The notes beneath the pieces are model-generated. The model saw nothing but the letters and a program-made list of their open reading frames with translations. It did not search any database and was not told the origin of the DNA. Both the position numbers and the translations under genes were made by a program. Shown piece by piece: positions 1 to 10,683 of a stretch of 64,000 nt of DNA. This stretch comes from Pseudomonadales bacterium (GTDB lineage: Bacteria; Pseudomonadota; Gammaproteobacteria; Pseudomonadales; JAHRWD01), in the NCBI GenBank assembly GCA_016763075.1, contig JAESUM010000050.1:1-64000 (forward strand). Reading direction: 5' to 3'. Every line of letters begins with the position of its first letter. Position 1 is the first letter of the stretch.

Positions 1-1205
1 CGCGCCAAAGTAGATTTCCCCGAGCCGCTACGGCCAACAATGGCTACTTTTTCGCCGGCGTTAATTTTAAAACTTACGTTACGGATGATGGGGCGATCTT
101 TTTGGTAGTGAAAGCTAACGTTTTTAAATTCAATTGGTAGTGAGCCGGAGCCTAATATTTTGGCATCAGCGCGGTCTTTCACTTTGGGCGTTTGGTCCAG
201 CAATGCAAACATGGTGGTGACATCAGCCAGCGCAGCTTTTATCTCGCGGTATACAAAGCCCAGCGCATTGAGCGGGATGAACAGTTGAATCATAAAGGCA
301 TTCACTAGCACCAAGTCGCCAAGAGTCATATTGCCTGCGGCAACGTCCCGCGCCGCCAACACCATCATTACAGTAATACCTGATGCGGTAATAAGTGCTT
401 GCCCGGAGTTCAGTAATCCCAACGACAGGCGGTTTTTTACCCGTGCAGATTCCCATGACGTGAGGCTGTTGTCGTAAAGATTTGCCTCATATTCTTCATT
501 GCCAAAATATTTTACCGTCTCATAGTTGAGCAGCGCATCGATTGCTCTTGAGTTAGCTTGGCTATCCAGCAAGTTTGCTTTGCGTACAAAACCTGTACGC
601 CACTCGGTTGCGAAAATAGAAAACGATACGTATGCAACCACGGATACCAATGCAACGAGCGCATAAACACCACTGTAGTTAACAAATAAAATGACGGTGA
701 CAAGGGTTATTTCGAGCAGCGTTGGGATGATATTGAATAGCCCAAAACGTAGTAGAAAGTTGACCCCGCGGGTACCGCGTTCGATATCGCGGGTCAGGCC
801 GCCAGTACGTTTGGTGAGATGAAATTCCAAATCGAGGTTGTGAAGGTGACGAAATACCTCCAAGCCGATTTTTCGCTGAGCGCGTTCGTTGACCCGTGCA
901 AAGACTGTATCGCGCATTTCGGCAAGAAAGACGTTGAAAAATCGCAATGTGCCGTAAGCGATGAGCAGCGCAATGGGTACGATAATAACTTCGATCCCTT
1001 TGGTTGCCAGCAACGAAGGGTCCATTCCATCGATAACTTGTTTGAGCACCAAAGGCATGCCGACACCGGATAGCTTGGCAAGAATCAGCAACGTTAACGC
1101 AAGCGTTACACGGCCTTTGTACTCCACCAAATACGATCCAAGTTTACCGAGAACGCTCCAGTTTACAGTGCCTTCGGTGGTGGGTTCGGCTACAAAAGAT
1201 CGCAT
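1..1205 (-). CDS. Atm1/HMT-type ABC exporter, permease plus start of ATPase domain (partial, runs off left edge)
   Basis: Reverse-strand reading from ATG at 1203-1205: MRSFVAEPTTEGTVNWSVLGKL... includes LEFHLTKRTGGLTRDIERGTRGV (typical of Atm1-like exporters) and Walker A VAIVGRSGSGKSTL at the window edge. Confidence 0.85.
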   Translation of the reverse strand, partial: MRSFVAEPTTEGTVNWSVLGKLGSYLVEYKGRVTLALTLLILAKLSGVGMPLVLKQVIDGMDPSLLATKGIEVIIVPIALLIAYGTLRFFNVFLAEMRDTVFARVNERAQRKIGLEVFRHLHNLDLEFHLTKRTGGLTRDIERGTRGVNFLLRFGLFNIIPTLLEITLVTVILFVNYSGVYALVALVSVVAYVSFSIFATEWRTGFVRKANLLDSQANSRAIDALLNYETVKYFGNEEYEANLYDNSLTSWESARVKNRLSLGLLNSGQALITASGITVMMVLAARDVAAGNMTLGDLVLVNAFMIQLFIPLNALGFVYREIKAALADVTTMFALLDQTPKVKDRADAKILGSGSLPIEFKNVSFHYQKDRPIIRNVSFKINAGEKVAIVGRSGSGKSTLA

Positions 1206-1367
1206 TCAGTGTTCCTTAAAACGGTATGATTTGTTGTGAGAGGCAGCTTTGACTCGAGTTTAAAACCGACCAATTTTTACATGAATTACAGCGTATTTCC
1301 GCACGCGTTTGCGGTTATTCGGTCTACACTTAATGGATTCAGATAAATACCAATTAAGGGGACGACC

Positions 1368-1688
1368 ATGGTCTTGACTGGGCGAAATAATTTTAGTGAA
1401 GCGGGTGAGTTAAGTGAAATTCACAACTACTACGAACGACTGGTTATTGAGCACGCGTTGGTTGTGCTGGGCAATACCGGAGATGATGTTGAGCTCCTTC
1501 CCGACGTAGTTTGTGTTGCGTTAAACCATTTGCCGCCACGTTATGTTAGGCATGATGTAGATGCCAGTTTCTACCTTTCCCCTCAGGAACGAGATGAAAT
1601 GGAGCGGCGAATCCAAGAAGCCGTGAAGGACGCAATTGAATACGTGCGCTCATCCGTTGCGCGCCGTTCGCTCGATAGCGAAGAATAA
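1368..1688 (+). CDS. ComFB-domain (late competence development-like) protein
   Basis: 106 aa; NYYERLVIEHAL...LPDVVCVALNHLPPRYVRHDVDASFYLS matches the ComFB signature. Confidence 0.75.
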   Translation: MVLTGRNNFSEAGELSEIHNYYERLVIEHALVVLGNTGDDVELLPDVVCVALNHLPPRYVRHDVDASFYLSPQERDEMERRIQEAVKDAIEYVRSSVARRSLDSEE

Positions 1689-1723
1689 ATGACCAAATAA
1701 AACGTTTCGATGGAACCGAAAGG

Positions 1724-3091
1724 TTAAGCGAAGGATACCTTCAATAAATCATCGATCATGTTGTTGAGCTGCTTGATAGTGCTGCATTCACTCACTAGAT
1801 GGCAGTAAGGTCGGTATTTATCCATTTCTGAATCACCCGTATTCCAGCTGATTTTGGGTTCAGGGTTTAACCAAATCACTCGTTTTGCACGCTGATAAAC
1901 TAATTTGAGAATATCGGTTCTTGGATCACCGTAGTTATTACGGGCATCTCCCAAAATAATTACACTGGTTTTGTTGTCGATATTAAGTAGGTTATTGGAA
2001 TTTTCTAAACGATCACGCTTTAAGTCCATAAAGGTTTGACCGTAATCTGTAGAGCCTCCACCGCCTTCTTTTAGGGCGACTTCAATCGCCTGTTCTACAG
2101 CGTAATCTTCAAATATTGTATTCACATCAACTAGGCTACTTGAGAATGCAAAGCTGTCTATACGGCTAAGTACATCTTTAAGGCTATAAAGAAATAACAA
2201 TAAAAAACGCGAGTAATCACTGACGGATCCGCTGACATCACAGATAGCAACAATTTTGGGTTTATCGACATTTTTGGTGCGCCAAAAAGTCTCGAAGGGT
2301 ACACCGTCATACGCAACATTTTTACGCATGGTTTTACGGAAATCGAGCTGGCCACGTTGGGTTTGTTTACGTTTCTTGGAGTAGGTATCACTCATGCGCT
2401 TTGCCATCTTACGCACGATTTCATGCATACGGTGAAAGTCGCGGCGCTCGATATTAGACAACCTAGCGTTGGTCAAAAACTCTTCGCGTAAGCGTTTGTT
2501 GGTATTAGCACCATAAATAGACAGTTGCTGCTCAACAAAGCCCTGAACTTCACTTTGTAGCGTTTTGCGAACTTGCCGTAGTTGGTTAGCTTGCGCCATT
2601 GCCGTTGGGCAAGTGCCGCCAGAAAGCGCAGCAATCTCTTCGCCAATTTGGGCGCTGCCCATTTGTTTCATGATTTTTTGCGAGTAAATACCCTTTTGGG
2701 TGAAAAACCAGATGTCGGTAATACCGATTTCGCGGGCCGCTTTTTTCATTTTATTAGAAAGCGCTACTTGGTCTTTCGCGAGCATCATTTTCACAAGCTC
2801 TGAATCACCTTGGTATTCACCAAGTTCTTGTTCAATTTGCTTTTTTTCTTCGGCTTGTTCGGTACGTTCTTTAAAACTTTCGAAGGAGAAAAAGCCATCG
2901 AAACATTTCGAAAAACTTTCTCTTTCTTCAAGGTTTTTTGCAAGCGTTGCTGAAAGGGCATATTTAAGAATCTCGCGACTCTCAAAACCGATTAATTCAA
3001 ATGTATGGCCGGCTTCGATACTTTCCGCAGACGAAACGGTGATGTCGTGACTACGTACAGCTTTTAAAAAATCTTCAAGGACGGCCTGCAT
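1724..3091 (-). CDS. VWA (CoxE-like) domain protein
   Basis: 455 aa; MIDAS-like DVSGSVSDYSRF; paired with MoxR ATPase immediately upstream. Confidence 0.85.
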   Translation of the reverse strand: MQAVLEDFLKAVRSHDITVSSAESIEAGHTFELIGFESREILKYALSATLAKNLEERESFSKCFDGFFSFESFKERTEQAEEKKQIEQELGEYQGDSELVKMMLAKDQVALSNKMKKAAREIGITDIWFFTQKGIYSQKIMKQMGSAQIGEEIAALSGGTCPTAMAQANQLRQVRKTLQSEVQGFVEQQLSIYGANTNKRLREEFLTNARLSNIERRDFHRMHEIVRKMAKRMSDTYSKKRKQTQRGQLDFRKTMRKNVAYDGVPFETFWRTKNVDKPKIVAICDVSGSVSDYSRFLLLFLYSLKDVLSRIDSFAFSSSLVDVNTIFEDYAVEQAIEVALKEGGGGSTDYGQTFMDLKRDRLENSNNLLNIDNKTSVIILGDARNNYGDPRTDILKLVYQRAKRVIWLNPEPKISWNTGDSEMDKYRPYCHLVSECSTIKQLNNMIDDLLKVSFA

Positions 3092-3108
3092 AGAATTTCT
3101 CCCGTGTA

Positions 3109-4053
3109 TTACTCAGCTGAGTGAACGCTTTCAAGCAAGCTATCAAGTTGTTCGTTGACTGCTTCAATATCATCTTCGAATTTGAGCACGGTGTTGAGTG
3201 TGGTTTCGACAAATTCTTTGTCGAGCTCTTCGGCATGAAGAAGTACCAGTACTCTAGCCCAGTCAATGGTTTCGCTGATGGACGGTGCTTTTTTCAGATC
3301 CATATCACGGAGCTTATGAATAAAATCAACCAGGTTTTTCTGCAAGTTTTCGCTCAGTTCAGGAACTCGGCTATTAAGAATTCGGCGTTCGAGATCAGCC
3401 TCAGGGTAAGGCACATTGAGGTGCAAACAACGACGTTTGAGCGCATCGCTCATCTCGCGGTTGTTATTACTGGTCAAAAATACGAAGGGTTTTACATCAG
3501 CAGTGAGTGTGCCGATTTCAGGAATAGAGACCTGGAACTCCGACAAGATTTCGAGCAGAAAGGCTTCGAATTCGTGATCGGATTTATCGACTTCATCAAT
3601 TAGAAGTACGCAACCGGCTTTTTCTTTCAAGGCTTTGAACAGTGGTCGTGGCTCAAGGAAATCTTCAGAGAAGAATAAATCTTCTTTGCTATGTAGAACT
3701 GCCATGGATTCTTCCATGGTTTCTGCATCGCCCATGAAATCATTGAGTTTTTCTTTTAGAAGTTGGGTATACAGAAGCTGTTTACCGTATTTCCATTCGT
3801 ACAATGCTTTGGACTCATCAAGGCCTTCGTAGCACTGCAATCTAATCAATGGCACACCAAGAATTTCTGCGGTGGTTTTAGCCATTTCGGTTTTACCGAC
3901 ACCCGCTGGACCTTCGACCATCATTGGCTTTTGAAGGTTGTAAGCAATGTACAGGCAAGTGGCAATCTCTTTGCTGCAGATGTACCCGCCTTTCTCGAAC
4001 TCGTCTTGAATCTCTTCCACCGACTGAAACCGGTGGCTATACATATTTTTCAT
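3109..4053 (-). CDS. MoxR-family AAA+ ATPase
   Basis: 314 aa; Walker A EGPAGVGKTEMAK, Walker B VLLIDEVDKSD, sensor FLTSNNNREMSDALKRR. Confidence 0.9.
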   Translation of the reverse strand: MKNMYSHRFQSVEEIQDEFEKGGYICSKEIATCLYIAYNLQKPMMVEGPAGVGKTEMAKTTAEILGVPLIRLQCYEGLDESKALYEWKYGKQLLYTQLLKEKLNDFMGDAETMEESMAVLHSKEDLFFSEDFLEPRPLFKALKEKAGCVLLIDEVDKSDHEFEAFLLEILSEFQVSIPEIGTLTADVKPFVFLTSNNNREMSDALKRRCLHLNVPYPEADLERRILNSRVPELSENLQKNLVDFIHKLRDMDLKKAPSISETIDWARVLVLLHAEELDKEFVETTLNTVLKFEDDIEAVNEQLDSLLESVHSAE

Positions 4054-4082
4054 TGGAGGTTCTCGGTAATTTTAATGATTAG

Positions 4083-4376
4083 CTAATTCGCGCCAGCTTG
4101 AGCCAGTGCATCCTTGTACTCTTTATTGCAGGCGTGCTGGCTTACAATTCTGTGCAGGCTCTCACCACGCGTGTTAGTGGCGTTGATATCACGACCTGCT
4201 TCGACATAGAACCCTACGAACCGACTGAATTTTTCAGCCTCCATTCCTCGGTATGCGCTTAACAGTATGTGGAAATCAGCAGACTCGCCCGCAACTGGCT
4301 TAATATCTAAAAAGCCTTTGACGCGCTCGTCGCTCCACTCTTCCCCTAATACTTTTACTTTGTCTTTCTTAACCAT
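4083..4376 (-). CDS. PA4642-family small protein
   Basis: 97 aa; KVLGEEWSDERVKGFLDIKPV...SADFHILLSAYRGM resembles the conserved PA4642 family. Confidence 0.6.
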   Translation of the reverse strand: MVKKDKVKVLGEEWSDERVKGFLDIKPVAGESADFHILLSAYRGMEAEKFSRFVGFYVEAGRDINATNTRGESLHRIVSQHACNKEYKDALAQAGAN

Positions 4377-4518
4377 GGTTTATCTATTTCTTTATTTCTG
4401 ACCAAAGCCGAACATTGTAGCCTTTCCTATCGTATTCTGCATATTCTTTGTTCATGGACGGCTGTTAAAACGGTTCTAACGTCCGGTATAGATGAGCTGA
4501 TGGCAGATCGCCGCGCAG

Positions 4519-5280
4519 CTAATCACCTCGCTTGGGCATGAACAACGTTCGAAGCCAACCCCAAAAACTATTGCTGGATAGCAGGCGTTTGTCCATTTCA
4601 AGCAGCTGCTGTTCCAGCTTAGGGTTGTCTAATAGCTCCTTTCGGGTCACTAGCGGAATATCTGGATCGAGCTTTTTAACGACTTTTGCCGGGTTTCCAA
4701 CCGCAATGGAGTTGGCTGGGATATTGCTGGCAACCACTGCACCTGCGCCAATGATGCTGTTTTCGCCAATCGTTACGCCTTTGCAGACCAATACGCTGTC
4801 GCCAATCCAGACGTTATCTTCAAGCACGATGGGGGATGCGTTGCCGATGGGCTGGGTGCGGTCATAAATCCCATGCCAGTCGGCATCGGTTAAATAACTG
4901 TGACTGGCTACCATACAGTTGTTACCAATTTTTATGGATGCGGCGGAAGAGATGCGCACCGATGGGCAGATCAAAACGTAATCGCCTAACTCGATCGAGC
5001 CTTCGCCCAGTACCGTGAAGCGGATTTTGTCTTCGCTGTTGGAGATGAGGTGTACCGAGTCGCCAATGCGGATTGGTGCACCGTAGATTTCGATAGACCA
5101 GGGTTTGAGCATGGCGTAATTTTTGCCAAGTTGAGTGAACTGAGGCTCGATAAAATGGCGGATATAGAAACGCTGGTGCCATTCGAATAGTCTTTTAATA
5201 TAGTGCGGGCGGTGTTCTTTGATCACGGATTTGGCCTTATTATTTGATCTGTTCGGCAACGTGTCGATTAGAGCGGTCAT
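4519..5280 (-). CDS. Hexapeptide-repeat (LbetaH) acyltransferase
   Basis: 253 aa; repeated hexapeptides (IGDSVLVCKGVTIGENSIIGAGAVVASNIPANSIAVGNPAKVV). Confidence 0.85.
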   Translation of the reverse strand: MTALIDTLPNRSNNKAKSVIKEHRPHYIKRLFEWHQRFYIRHFIEPQFTQLGKNYAMLKPWSIEIYGAPIRIGDSVHLISNSEDKIRFTVLGEGSIELGDYVLICPSVRISSAASIKIGNNCMVASHSYLTDADWHGIYDRTQPIGNASPIVLEDNVWIGDSVLVCKGVTIGENSIIGAGAVVASNIPANSIAVGNPAKVVKKLDPDIPLVTRKELLDNPKLEQQLLEMDKRLLSSNSFWGWLRTLFMPKRGD

Positions 5281-5458
5281 CGCATTCTAGCGGCTTATCC
5301 ATTAGAATCACACGCGAAATAACAATATTCGCAATGCTTAAACCTTGCCCGAAACCGCTGTATATCCCTTTTGCCGATAGCCTGGCAGAACGATTTTATG
5401 CGTGGCTAATAGGACTGTTGGCGCGGCAAAAAAAGACTAATAAAGAGGCACTACCCCG

Positions 5459-6718
5459 ATGTTTTACGGATGGAGACTACTGGCTGTACTGGCGTTTGTT
5501 TATTTTCTTTCGATAGGATCTATTTTCTACGGTTTTTCGGTTGTTATGCCGCAAATGATTGAAGCTACCGGCTGGTCCCGCGCGCAAGCCAGTGGCGGTT
5601 TTTCTGTGGTAACGCTTGCGCTTGGGTTTGGCGGGCCGTTAGTCGCGTACTTGATTCGGAGATTTAGCGCCCGGCTGACGATGACCGTTGGTGGCGGTGT
5701 TATCGCGTTGGCCACCACTTGGCTGTATTTTACCGATGGCCTTACTGCATTTTATATCGGATTGGCAATTTTGGGTGTCGGGATGGCCATGCAGACTGTC
5801 ATACCCGGCACTCAATTAATCACCAACTGGTTTACTAAACGACGCGGGCTGGCGATTGGTATTTTCATGGGAGCGTCGGGTTTAGGCGCTTTTGTTGCCG
5901 CGCCGACCTATGTTTGGGTGATAGAACAATACGGCGATTGGAAAATCGTGTGGGGATTAATGGGTGCTTCGGCGCTGATTTCATCGTTAGCGATCGCTAT
6001 TGTAGTGAGAGACCGGCCCGAGGATGTGGGTACATTCATAGATGGCATCGATCCAGCAACCATTGAAGAGCCCGGAGAGACTAAAACCGAAGTGGTGTCG
6101 CGCTCAAAAGTATTTCGCTCGACTGAAACATGGACAGTAAAAGAAGCCATTAGAACCTCTACGTTTTGGATTATCGTGCTGGCTGCGGCGATGGCGGTAC
6201 TGGGCAGCATGATTGTCAGCAGTCAGGCTGTATTGCATATGAAAGACCTTGGCTTATCTCAAGTGATAGCTGCGGCAGCGCTGGGTATTAGTGGGCTCGT
6301 GGGCACATTTGGCCGATTAGCCTCCGGTGGTTTAGCCGACCGGTTTGACCCTAGGTTCATGCTGGCAGGGGGTTTGTTTCTAGAGTTAATAGGCATTTGC
6401 ATGTTGGCATATGCCGACACCACGATGATGGCATATGCCTGTGCTGCGGTATTTGGCTTAGGCTATGGCTTGGCTTCGGTATCGAGTCCATCGTTGATCG
6501 CCAACTATTTTGGCCCAAGTAGTTACGCTCCGTTGTTTGCAACAAGAGGCGTGATGGTGACGGTATTGGGTGCATCTGGACCAATATTGGTGGGCGCTGC
6601 GTACGATGCCACTAACAGCTACAACGCTTCTTTCTTCACCTACTCGGCACTGGCCTGCGTATTTGTAGTATTGGCATTCTGGATCAAACCACCGGTTAAA
6701 AAGCAGGTGGCGGTTTAA
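5459..6718 (+). CDS. MFS transporter (OFA/monocarboxylate-like)
   Basis: 419 aa, multiple hydrophobic segments, FYGFSVVMPQMIEATGWSRAQASGGFSVVTLALG. Confidence 0.8.
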   Translation: MFYGWRLLAVLAFVYFLSIGSIFYGFSVVMPQMIEATGWSRAQASGGFSVVTLALGFGGPLVAYLIRRFSARLTMTVGGGVIALATTWLYFTDGLTAFYIGLAILGVGMAMQTVIPGTQLITNWFTKRRGLAIGIFMGASGLGAFVAAPTYVWVIEQYGDWKIVWGLMGASALISSLAIAIVVRDRPEDVGTFIDGIDPATIEEPGETKTEVVSRSKVFRSTETWTVKEAIRTSTFWIIVLAAAMAVLGSMIVSSQAVLHMKDLGLSQVIAAAALGISGLVGTFGRLASGGLADRFDPRFMLAGGLFLELIGICMLAYADTTMMAYACAAVFGLGYGLASVSSPSLIANYFGPSSYAPLFATRGVMVTVLGASGPILVGAAYDATNSYNASFFTYSALACVFVVLAFWIKPPVKKQVAV

Positions 6719-6964
6719 TTTTAACAGTGGTTTTACGCTAGGTATTTGGCTTGTTGATAAGGTGATCAGCAAGCCAGCAGGCATCTTGTATATTCGCGAG
6801 GCTGTCTGTTAAAAAGCGCGACGTCATTAGGTGCAGAGGGATGGCGGTACCGAGTGACTTATATCTTGCAAGGTTGTATTTTTTTGAGGTTATGTCCTGC
6901 GGGGTTATTGCCTTTGCGAGGGTTGCTGAGCAGGTGTGTTCGACGAAACTCATCGATAGTCTGA

Positions 6965-6998
6965 TGCTAAAACAGCAGGTTCAGCGCTGAACCTGCTC
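6965..6998 (-). terminator. Rho-independent terminator of ffh
   Basis: Perfect palindrome AGCAGGTTCAGCGCTGAACCTGCT (6974-6997) just downstream of the ffh stop; on the minus strand followed by GTTTTAG. Confidence 0.75.
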
Positions 6999-7006
6999 TA
7001 ATGACG

Positions 7007-8374
7007 CTAGAAGCGTGGTATTCCGCCGCCGCCACCCATGCTGCCCATCTGCTTCATCATGTTGTCCATGGCACCTTTTTTGTTCATCTTCTTCATCATT
7101 TTTTGCATCTGTTTATGTTGTTTTAGCAGGCGGTTAAGATCTTGAACCTGAGTGCCTGATCCCGAGGTAATACGCCTTTTACGAGAGGGGTTGATGCTGT
7201 CGGGAAAGCGCCGTTCTTTGGGTGTCATCGAGTTGATCAACGCAGACATCTGAACAAAGTTCTTTTTGGCAGAGTCCTGTTCAATGGCATCTTTCATGCC
7301 TCCCATGCCTGGCATTTTTTCGAGTAGACCACCAATACCACCCATGTTTTGCATCTGTTCAAGCTGATCGCGTAGGTCGTTTAGGTCAAACTTCTTACCT
7401 TTTTTGAGTTTCTTGGTAAGTTTTTCAGCCTTCTTTTTGTCGATGGTGCGTTCGGCTTCTTCAATCAGCGACAGAACGTCGCCCATGCCAAGAATACGCG
7501 ATGCAATTCGATCGGGGTGAAAGGGTTCGAGCGCGTCAATTTTCTCGCCCATACCGATGAATTTAATCGGCTTGCCAGTAATTTGGCGTACAGAAAGGGC
7601 CGCGCCGCCTCTGGCATCACCGTCGGCTTTGGTCAGTACTACACCCGTCAGCGGTAGCGCTTCATTAAACGCTTTGGCCGTGTTGGCGGCATCTTGGCCA
7701 GTCATGGAGTCGACGACAAACAGTGTTTCTACCGGTTTAATGGCGCTGTGTAGATCGGTGATTTCACCCATCATTTCAGCATCGATGTGCAGCCGGCCGG
7801 CGGTATCGATGATCAGAACGTCGGCAAAGTTTTTGCGTGCTTGCTCTAACGCGCTGTTGGCAATATCAATGGGCTTTTGGTCACTACTGCTGGGGAAGAA
7901 TTCGGCCCCGACTTCGCTGGCTAGTCGTTCTAATTGTTTGATAGCAGCAGGACGATAGACGTCTGCGCTGACGACCATGACCTTTTTCTTGTCGCGGGTT
8001 TTAAGTAAGTGCGCAAGTTTGGCTACCGTGGTGGTTTTACCCGCACCCTGTAGGCCGGCCATTAAAATGACGGCGGGTGGTTGAGCCGAAAGGTTGAGGG
8101 TTTCGCAGGCATCCCCCATGGTGTGAACCAGCTCGGCTTCGACGATCTTTAGGAAAGCCTGGCCTGGGCTGAGGCTGTTCATCACCTCCGCGCCAATGGC
8201 GCGTTGTTTTACCCGTTCGACAAAATCTTTGACGACAGGCAGGGCAACGTCGGCCTCTAGCAGGGCCATACGTACTTCGCGCAGGGTCGCTTGAATATTG
8301 TCTTCGGCTAATCGGGCTTGGCCGGTTATACTTTTAAGCGTTGACGTAAGGCGGCCGCTAAGATTGTCGAACAT
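7007..8374 (-). CDS. ffh: Signal recognition particle protein Ffh
   Basis: 455 aa; GLQGAGKTTTVAKLA, DTAGRLHID, Met-rich M domain at the C-terminus. Confidence 0.97.
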   Translation of the reverse strand: MFDNLSGRLTSTLKSITGQARLAEDNIQATLREVRMALLEADVALPVVKDFVERVKQRAIGAEVMNSLSPGQAFLKIVEAELVHTMGDACETLNLSAQPPAVILMAGLQGAGKTTTVAKLAHLLKTRDKKKVMVVSADVYRPAAIKQLERLASEVGAEFFPSSSDQKPIDIANSALEQARKNFADVLIIDTAGRLHIDAEMMGEITDLHSAIKPVETLFVVDSMTGQDAANTAKAFNEALPLTGVVLTKADGDARGGAALSVRQITGKPIKFIGMGEKIDALEPFHPDRIASRILGMGDVLSLIEEAERTIDKKKAEKLTKKLKKGKKFDLNDLRDQLEQMQNMGGIGGLLEKMPGMGGMKDAIEQDSAKKNFVQMSALINSMTPKERRFPDSINPSRKRRITSGSGTQVQDLNRLLKQHKQMQKMMKKMNKKGAMDNMMKQMGSMGGGGGIPRF

Positions 8375-8498
8375 GGTGGAATATCCGCTTGTTTCAGTTA
8401 AGCAAAGAGGGGATTATAACCAATCCCGAATACGCAACCCAGTCTGGTTTTGCATTCCAGAGAACTCGGGCCTATTTAATTCTAAATAAAACTTATCG

Positions 8499-9293
8499 AT
8501 GACAGCTTTTTACTTCGGTGCTGGTGCAGGTTTCTTCTATGTTTTGGGCGTTTTGTTCCAAGGCCTAGATCTGCGTGGAAAAGAGCAAAATCATAAGTAT
8601 AGAGTTTGGGGTCTGTGTATCGGCGCGGTTTTACTGCACAGCGTGTGGTTGTATCGTCAAGTTTTCATCGCCGAAGGTGTTCACCTGGGGTTGTACAATA
8701 TATTTTCTTTAATCAGTTGGCAGGTCGTTATTCTGGTGCTGCTAGGGTCTGTTTACGCTCAGCTTGAAAATTTGCTGATTTTGGCTGCACCCGTGGCAGT
8801 ACTGTCGATTGTACTGGCGATGCTGCCAAACGAGGCATACCAACCGCGACAATTGATCGATACCGGTATCGCGCTTCATATTTTGGTTTCTATTTTAGCA
8901 TATTCGGTGCTGTCGCTGGCTGCGGTACAGGCGTTGCTGTTAGCGTTTCAAAATAGGCAGCTTAAGCAGCGTCACCTTGGTGGTGTTATTTCAACATTAC
9001 CACCGATCGAGAAAATGGAATCACTGCTATTTGTGATGATCTGGATGGGCGTTGTGCTGTTATCCGGTGCGATTATCAGCGGTTACCTATATTTAGACGA
9101 TATGTTTGCTCAGCACGTGGTGCATAAAACGGTACTGACACTGATCTCATGGGTGGTATTCATGATATTACTTTGGGGCCGCCACCAGTTAGGTTGGCGT
9201 GGTGTAGTCGCCATTCGGTGGACTTGGGTGGGTTTTTCTATCCTGATGGTCGCCTTTCTTGGCAGCAAACTCGTGGTCGAAATCGTCCTGTGA
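8499..9293 (+). CDS. CcsA/YpjD-like cytochrome c assembly protein
   Basis: 264 aa polytopic membrane protein, divergent from ffh (common arrangement), LHILVSILAYSVLSLAAVQALLLAFQ. Confidence 0.8.
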   Translation: MTAFYFGAGAGFFYVLGVLFQGLDLRGKEQNHKYRVWGLCIGAVLLHSVWLYRQVFIAEGVHLGLYNIFSLISWQVVILVLLGSVYAQLENLLILAAPVAVLSIVLAMLPNEAYQPRQLIDTGIALHILVSILAYSVLSLAAVQALLLAFQNRQLKQRHLGGVISTLPPIEKMESLLFVMIWMGVVLLSGAIISGYLYLDDMFAQHVVHKTVLTLISWVVFMILLWGRHQLGWRGVVAIRWTWVGFSILMVAFLGSKLVVEIVL

Positions 9294-9342
9294 TTAGCGG
9301 TTTTCGCTAGTCACCATTACATAATAAGGTTCTGTCTTCTCT

Positions 9343-10626
9343 GTGGAAAACCTACCACCGTCATTTTTGATTGTTGTATTGTTGATTTTGGTGGTGGTAT
9401 CCGGATTTTTTTCCGGCTCTGAAACCGCCATGATGGCGCTCAACCGGTATCGGCTTAAGCATTTGGCGTCGCTGAATAACCCAAGCGCGAAGCGTGTGCT
9501 GAAGCTATTGCAACGGCCTGATCGGCTTATTGGCCTGATATTAGTGGGTAATAATTTCGCGAATAATCTTGCCGCATCGCTAGCCACGTTACTGGCTATT
9601 CAGCTGATGGGTTCGGATCACATCGCTTTGGCAGCCAGTGTCGCGACTATCTCTCTCACGCTGGTATTACTTATTTTCGCTGAAGTAACCCCTAAAACCG
9701 TTGCTGCGCTGCATCCTGAGCGGATTGCATTCCCCGCTTCATTTTTGCTGACGCCATTGATGATAGTACTGACGCCCGTTGTCGCGACTGTAAATTTCAT
9801 CACCAATAACTTACTGAAGCTTTTTGGCGTAGACGTGACCGATGCTACAGACGATCACCTAAGTGCGGATGAATTACGCTCTTTGGTGCATGAGTCGGGT
9901 TCGTTGATTCCACCTCGCAGGCAAAAGATGCTGCTGCGTATTCTTGATCTAGAGAAGCACAGCGTTGAAGATATTATGATCCCGCGAAACGAGGTCGTGG
10001 GTGTAGATTTAGACGATGATTTGAGCTTTATCGTTGACCAACTACGCACATCAGTACATACCCGGTTGCCCATTTTTCGCGGGGACATTAATAATATTAT
10101 CGGGATTTTACACCTGCGTAATACCGCACGGTTTCTGTTGCAAGACGATTTAACTCACGAAACCTTGGGAGAAGTGGCTAGAGAGCCCTATTTTATCCCG
10201 GAAGGTACGCCGCTCCATACCCAGCTATTCAATTTTCAGCATGAAAAACGCCGTATTGGTATCGTTGTGGATGAATACGGTGATGTTCTGGGTATTGTTA
10301 CCTTAGAAGATATTCTCGAAGAAATTGTCGGGGAGTTCACGACTAACTTTGCCGATACCAATAGCCAACAATTGGTGGCGGATGAGCAAGGTTATTACTT
10401 GATAGACGGTACGGCAGCGCTTCGCGAGATTAACCGAATTCTTGACTGGGATCTGCCGCTAGAAGGCCCGAAGACGTTAAATGGTCTAATTATCGAACAC
10501 TTTCAAGCGATACCAAGCGCCAACATATGTATGGAAACCGGCGGGTATTTGTTTGAAATACTGCAGGTGGTAGATAACAGGGTTCGAAAGGCTAAGGTGA
10601 GACCAGTAAGGCGTACGCTGAAATAA
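9343..10626 (+). CDS. HlyC/CorC-family transporter (DUF21 + CBS domains)
   Basis: 427 aa, GTG start; SGFFSGSETAMMALNRYRL and VEDIMIPRNEVVGVD, IGIVVDEYGDVLGIVTLEDILEEIVGE. Confidence 0.92.
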   Translation: MENLPPSFLIVVLLILVVVSGFFSGSETAMMALNRYRLKHLASLNNPSAKRVLKLLQRPDRLIGLILVGNNFANNLAASLATLLAIQLMGSDHIALAASVATISLTLVLLIFAEVTPKTVAALHPERIAFPASFLLTPLMIVLTPVVATVNFITNNLLKLFGVDVTDATDDHLSADELRSLVHESGSLIPPRRQKMLLRILDLEKHSVEDIMIPRNEVVGVDLDDDLSFIVDQLRTSVHTRLPIFRGDINNIIGILHLRNTARFLLQDDLTHETLGEVAREPYFIPEGTPLHTQLFNFQHEKRRIGIVVDEYGDVLGIVTLEDILEEIVGEFTTNFADTNSQQLVADEQGYYLIDGTAALREINRILDWDLPLEGPKTLNGLIIEHFQAIPSANICMETGGYLFEILQVVDNRVRKAKVRPVRRTLK

Positions 10627-10683
10627 CGCGGCTGTATGTCTTAACGTAGATGGTCTAAATAGATGGTATTAGAAAGAGCTATA

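Noticed and set aside
3121-3603. 160-aa plus-strand ORF
   Set aside because: Shadow ORF fully antisense to the MoxR ATPase gene, which has clear AAA+ motifs; no recognisable domain
6738-6953. 71-aa minus-strand ORF between the MFS gene and ffh
   Set aside because: No ribosome-binding or domain support; lies beyond the ffh terminator and has no recognisable homology by eye
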